This document shows positions 60,750 through 64,000 of a stretch of DNA of 64,000 nt, in pieces. The DNA is from Dokdonella_A sp964582225 (GTDB lineage: Bacteria; Pseudomonadota; Gammaproteobacteria; Xanthomonadales; Rhodanobacteraceae). The position numbers and the translations under genes are program-made. Each line of letters begins with the position of its first letter. Position 1 is the first letter of the stretch. The notes beneath the pieces are model-generated. The model was not told the origin of the DNA, ran no database searches, and worked only from the letters and a program-made list of their open reading frames with translations. The stretch spans positions 1 to 64,000 of the forward strand of contig CAZORA010000011.1 of the NCBI GenBank assembly GCA_964582225.1, in the 5' to 3' direction.

Positions 60750-62201
60750 TCACGCCGGGCCAAAAAGGTCGATGAGACGATGCAGCGGCAGCGCGTCCAG
60801 CGCCTCCGGCTGGCGGCTCAAAGCCACGATTTTCGCGGCCTGACGTGCGGGAAGCTGCTCGGCCAGGGCGCGTTCGAACTTCTCCAGCAGGAGCGGGATT
60901 CCCTCCGCGCGGCGTCGCCGGTGACCGACCGGATAGTCAATCGAAACCTTGTCCGTCGAGCTGCCGTCAGCGAAGAAAACCTGCACCGAATTGCCAATGT
61001 AGCGCTTGTCCGGGTCAAAGTAATCTTTTGTGAACTGCGGGTTCTCAACCACCTCCATCCGCGAGCGCAGCGCGTCGATGCGCGGGTCGGCGGCGAGCGC
61101 ATCTCCGTAATCATCGGCACCGAGACGGCCGAAAATGAGCGGGATCGCGACCATGTACTGGATGCAGTGGTCGCGATCCGCGTAGTTGGCGAGCGGCCCG
61201 GTCTTGTCGATGATGCGCGCGCCAGCTTCCTGGGTTTCAATCGCGATCCGTTCGATCTGGTCGAGCCGGCCGGCCACCTGGGGATGCAGCCGCATGGCGC
61301 ACTCGACTGCAGTCTGGGCGTGGAACTCCGCTGGATAGCTGATCTTGAACAGCACGTTTTCCATCACGTAGCTGCCGAAGGGGCGCTCGAACTCGAAGGG
61401 TTTGCCGCCAAAGGCAACGTCGTAGAAGCCCCAGGTCCTGGCGCTCAGCGCCGACGGGTAGCCGACGCAACCCTTGACCGCATTCAGCGCGTGGATCACC
61501 GCCCGCCGGCAGGCGTCACCGGCTGCCCAGCTCTTGCGCGGTCCGGTGTTGGGCGCGTGGCGATAGGTGCGCAGCACACCGTTGTCGATCCAGCTGTGGC
61601 TGACCGCATCGACGATCGCGTCCTTGTCGCCGCCGAGCATCCGCGTGGCCACTGCGGTGGAAGCCAGACGCACCAGGATCACGTGGTCGAGGCCGACCCG
61701 GTTGAAGGAATTCTGCAGCGCATAGCAGCCCTGAATCTCGTGCGCCTTGATCGCAAAGCCGAGCGCGTCGCGCACCGTCAGCGGCGCGCCGCCCTCCCGC
61801 GCGGCCTTGCGCGAGAGATAGTCGCCGAGGCCGAGGATGGTGCCGAGGTTGTCCGAAGGGTGGCCCCACTCGGCGGCGAGCCAGGTGTCGTTGAAGTCGA
61901 GCCAGCGCACCGCCACGCCGACACTGTAGGCGGCCTGCGCCGGGTCAAGCTCCCAAGCGGTGCCCGGCACGCGCGCGCCGCCGGGCAGCACGGCGCCCGG
62001 CACCAGCGGACCGAGGTGCTTGACGCACTCGGGAAAGCGCAGCGCCAGCATCGCGCAGGCCAGCGAATCGAGCAGCATGTAGCGTGCCGTCGTCCAGGCC
62101 TCCTCGGAGTCGATGTGATAGTCGACGACGTAGTCGGCGATGTCGCGCATCGGCTGATCGGGATCGGGGCGGATGGTCGAACGGATATCGGGCTGGCTCA
62201 T
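60750..62201 (-). CDS. prpD: 2-methylcitrate dehydratase PrpD (MmgE/PrpD family)
   Basis: A 483-residue enzyme of the propionate methylcitrate cycle, converting 2-methylcitrate to 2-methyl-cis-aconitate. Family features: ARYMLLDSLACAMLALRFPEC, NDTWLAAEWGHPSDNLG (aspartate-rich region), HSWIDNGVLRTYRHAPNTGPRKSWAAGDA and EFHAQTAVECAMRLHP. GGAGGA is 8 bases before the ATG at 62201. No prpB or prpC gene is in the window, so it stands alone here. Confidence 0.95.
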   Translation of the reverse strand: MSQPDIRSTIRPDPDQPMRDIADYVVDYHIDSEEAWTTARYMLLDSLACAMLALRFPECVKHLGPLVPGAVLPGGARVPGTAWELDPAQAAYSVGVAVRWLDFNDTWLAAEWGHPSDNLGTILGLGDYLSRKAAREGGAPLTVRDALGFAIKAHEIQGCYALQNSFNRVGLDHVILVRLASTAVATRMLGGDKDAIVDAVSHSWIDNGVLRTYRHAPNTGPRKSWAAGDACRRAVIHALNAVKGCVGYPSALSARTWGFYDVAFGGKPFEFERPFGSYVMENVLFKISYPAEFHAQTAVECAMRLHPQVAGRLDQIERIAIETQEAGARIIDKTGPLANYADRDHCIQYMVAIPLIFGRLGADDYGDALAADPRIDALRSRMEVVENPQFTKDYFDPDKRYIGNSVQVFFADGSSTDKVSIDYPVGHRRRRAEGIPLLLEKFERALAEQLPARQAAKIVALSRQPEALDALPLHRLIDLFGPA

Positions 62202-62415
62202 GGACTTCCTCCTGCATGCGGGTCAGACGCGGAACGCGACATGATCGCATGCAGGCACGCCCACGCGCTGATCGCGGCTCGGAGATTGCGGTGTCGAGGT
62301 GCCGCCGCGGCGAGATCGATGCGGCGGTGCAGGGAAAGCCGCTGGGCCCATCCTGCGTGCCTGCGAAGGTCGGCCCCCGTTGACTGCAGGCCGTTCAAGC
62401 CAAGGCGCTGGCCCC

Positions 62416-62434
62416 GCCCGCGCTTGATGCGGGC
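62416..62434 (-). terminator. Hairpin downstream of pilE
   Basis: GCCCGC at 62416-62421 and GCGGGC at 62429-62434 pair around a seven-base loop, about 25 bases after the pilE stop on the minus strand. No T-run follows; it may be a weak terminator or a palindromic repeat relative. Confidence 0.33.
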
Positions 62435-62458
62435 AGAGGCCGCTTTGCCCGGCCTTTC

Positions 62459-62857
62459 CTACCAGCAGCGCCCGTTGCTTTCCGCGCCGCTGAAGCTCTT
62501 GGCGCCGGTATTGGTGAGGCTCAGGTCGCCACACTGGTCGCTCGTCTGGCCGCCCGCAGGCGCAGCCTGCAGGCTGTAGGTCTGGTCGGAGTTGGCCAGG
62601 GTCGCGGTGATCGCGTAGTAACCGTTTTCCGAGGTGTTCGAGGCAAAACCCACGTCGGACAGCGAGCCGTACCGGTTCATCGTGGTGAAGTAGCGCTCCT
62701 GGGCCGCCGCGACCCGCATCAGGAACTCCTTGCCCTCGGCGCGGCGCGTGCGCAACACGTAGTTGTTGTAGCTCGGATAGGCAATCGAGGCCAGCAGGGC
62801 GATGATTGCGGCCACGACCATTACCTCGATCAACGTGAAACCCCGGCTCTTGCGCAT
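62459..62857 (-). CDS. pilE: Type IV pilin PilE-like
   Basis: A 132-residue prepilin. Short leader MRKSRG is cleaved before Phe; the mature N-terminus FTLIEVMVVAAIIALLASIAYPSYNNYV has the conserved Glu5 and hydrophobic helix. The C-terminal region has a disulfide-type Cys pair (CGDLSLT ... GRCW). It is downstream of pilY1 on the same strand, so it may be a minor pilin in that cluster rather than the main fibre subunit. Confidence 0.92.
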   Translation of the reverse strand: MRKSRGFTLIEVMVVAAIIALLASIAYPSYNNYVLRTRRAEGKEFLMRVAAAQERYFTTMNRYGSLSDVGFASNTSENGYYAITATLANSDQTYSLQAAPAGGQTSDQCGDLSLTNTGAKSFSGAESNGRCW

Positions 62858-62924
62858 CTCGGTGCCCCCGACTCTGCAAAACGGCCCCCGCCGGGATCAC
62901 CAGCGGAGGTCGTCATGATTGTAC

Positions 62925-64000
62925 CTACAGATCCTGCAGCTCGCGCCAGCTGTCCCGATGCCAGGGCGGGAACGCACGCTCCATGACTTCGTCGAGCGCC
63001 TCCTTCACCGGAGTCGGCAAGCCATCCGGCAGGCCGACGATGATCGCGCCGCCGACGCCGCGGCGGATCGAAGGATCGCTCGGCGGCTGACCGGCCGCCA
63101 GCACCGCGCCAACCAGGCCGGTCCCTCCGGGCAGCCCGCCGCCGGCCAGCGCACCACCGGTACCGGCGTCGACGCCCATGATCGAGTAGCGCGCGCCCGG
63201 ATCGCAGGGATCGTCGCTCTTCGGGATCAGACCATACAGCAACGCAATGTTGGCGGAGGGCAGCGGAATCGCGCGACGCTGCGCGCGTTCGCCCTTCTCG
63301 GTTCCGATGTTGAGCGGGATCCGCCAGCCATTGGCATAAACCAAGTTACTGCCGATCCGCATCTGCGGCACGCCGCTCGGCGGGCTGGAAGGATTCGCGT
63401 AGCCGGTAATGGAGCGCGTCTCGTCGCCTGCCTGGCTGAGTATCTGCGTGACCAGCTGGTTGACCTTGATCGGATAGTTGGGCGAGCGCGTGCCGTAGTC
63501 GCGGATGCCGTAGTAGGCCTGCTGCGGAATCGCGCTGGTGCGATCTTCTTCGCCCAGGTATTTGCCGGTGCCGAACACCAGCACCGGACCGCGCGTCACC
63601 GGGTCGGTCAGCGCGCTCGGGTTGAACACGATCGGCTGATCACCGACGTTCGCCGCGCCGCCGCTGCCGGTGGTACGGAACATCAGGTCCACCTTCCAGT
63701 TCGACGGATTCGGGTCGCTCAGATCGAAGCGCCACAGGTTGCCGGCCAGATCGCCCGCGTAGGCGAGGTCATCGATGTCGTCCGCGCCCAGGTCGTACAC
63801 CATCGGGGTCGACAGGCCATAGCTCCTGTAGCTCGCGCTCCACTGCGGCGCCGTGTCGGTGCGCAGCTCGCGAATCAACTTGCCGGTCGCCAGATCGATC
63901 ACCAGGAGCGAGGTGCGATTCGCCGCCGCCTCGTCGACGTCATTCGGATTGGCTGCCGCTGCCGGGTCCTGCGGGAAATATCCGCTGGAGACGATCGCCG
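62925..64000 (-). CDS. pilY1: PilY1 C-terminal region (5' end off the window)
   Basis: The frame is open to the right edge and shows the PilY1 beta-propeller C-terminal region: IVSSGYFP, then LVIDLATGKLIREL, VYDLGADDIDDLAYAGDLAGNLWRFDLSDP with an Asp-rich calcium-like loop, and VLVFGTGKYLGEED. PilY1 is a type IV pilus tip adhesin and mechanosensor in characterised relatives. The end is at 62925, 67 bases upstream of pilE, and the gene starts outside this window. Confidence 0.9.
   Translation of the reverse strand, partial: AIVSSGYFPQDPAAAANPNDVDEAAANRTSLLVIDLATGKLIRELRTDTAPQWSASYRSYGLSTPMVYDLGADDIDDLAYAGDLAGNLWRFDLSDPNPSNWKVDLMFRTTGSGGAANVGDQPIVFNPSALTDPVTRGPVLVFGTGKYLGEEDRTSAIPQQAYYGIRDYGTRSPNYPIKVNQLVTQILSQAGDETRSITGYANPSSPPSGVPQMRIGSNLVYANGWRIPLNIGTEKGERAQRRAIPLPSANIALLYGLIPKSDDPCDPGARYSIMGVDAGTGGALAGGGLPGGTGLVGAVLAAGQPPSDPSIRRGVGGAIIVGLPDGLPTPVKEALDEVMERAFPPWHRDSWRELQDL

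Overview
The window is a GC-rich chromosomal segment that looks like a gammaproteobacterium of the Xanthomonadales/Lysobacterales group. This rests on the Dxs N-terminus, the conserved blocks ffh-rpsP-rimM-trmD-rplS and folC-dedD-cvpA-purF, the pilY1-pilE arrangement, and intergenic hairpin repeats with a CCCGCCTTCGCGGG core. Secreted proteins carrying GFE/GFD tail motifs would fit Rhodanobacteraceae, but that is inference. No phage, insertion sequence, integron or CRISPR array was seen. Most of the window is core genome with small accessory patches.

Layout. 1-1470: left-edge tryptophanase-family gene (missing the usual PLP lysine) divergent from an Lrp/AsnC regulator, with an inverted repeat between them. 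1499-4752: helicase plus DEDDh exonuclease pair resembling the mitomycin repair factors MrfA/MrfB. 5246-7048: dxs. 7095-10622: rplS, trmD, rimM, rpsP, ffh (minus strand). 10676-12642: glycine-zipper lipoprotein and mgtE. 12890-14772: sdhB, sdhD, sdhC and a small SDHAF4-like gene; sdhA is absent. 14911-16273: SMUG1-type uracil glycosylase, a small coiled-coil protein, a palindromic repeat array and tRNA-Arg(ACG). 16524-20268: ALDH7-type dehydrogenase, pyrD, murB. 20277-26151: cyclase-FHA protein, fused E1 dehydrogenase, secreted protein, small membrane protein, glutaryl-CoA dehydrogenase. 26301-30186: polysaccharide deacetylase, outer-membrane barrel, secreted protein, glutaredoxin. 30443-38005: BepA-like protease, ppk-ppx, periplasmic PpiA, lpxH, PsiF protein. 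38211-42903: cell-envelope and secreted proteins, including a SpoIID/LytB protein and a pair of secreted proteins behind a strong sigma70-like promoter. 43344-48628: GT2, DUF2304, GT4 and two membrane proteins, probably for envelope glycan work. 48814-54505: purF, cvpA, dedD, folC, rhomboid, alkyltransferase-like protein. 54554-62201: conserved small protein, Pit phosphate transporter with DUF47 partner, trmJ, suhB, OmpA-family protein, prpD. 62459-64000: pilE and the 3' end of pilY1.

Themes. Several loci concern phosphate (ppk-ppx, PsiF, Pit-DUF47). Others concern DNA damage (MrfAB-like pair, SMUG1, alkyltransferase-like protein) and lysine/glutarate catabolism (ALDH7-type dehydrogenase, glutaryl-CoA dehydrogenase). 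The items most worth a second look are the lysine-less tryptophanase homologue, the sdh operon without sdhA but with SDHAF4, the MrfAB-like pair, the SMUG1 plus coiled-coil overlap, and the secreted-protein island at 40-43 kb. Start codons were chosen from family N-termini, Shine-Dalgarno spacing and gene overlaps; all functions come from reading motifs by eye, without database searches.
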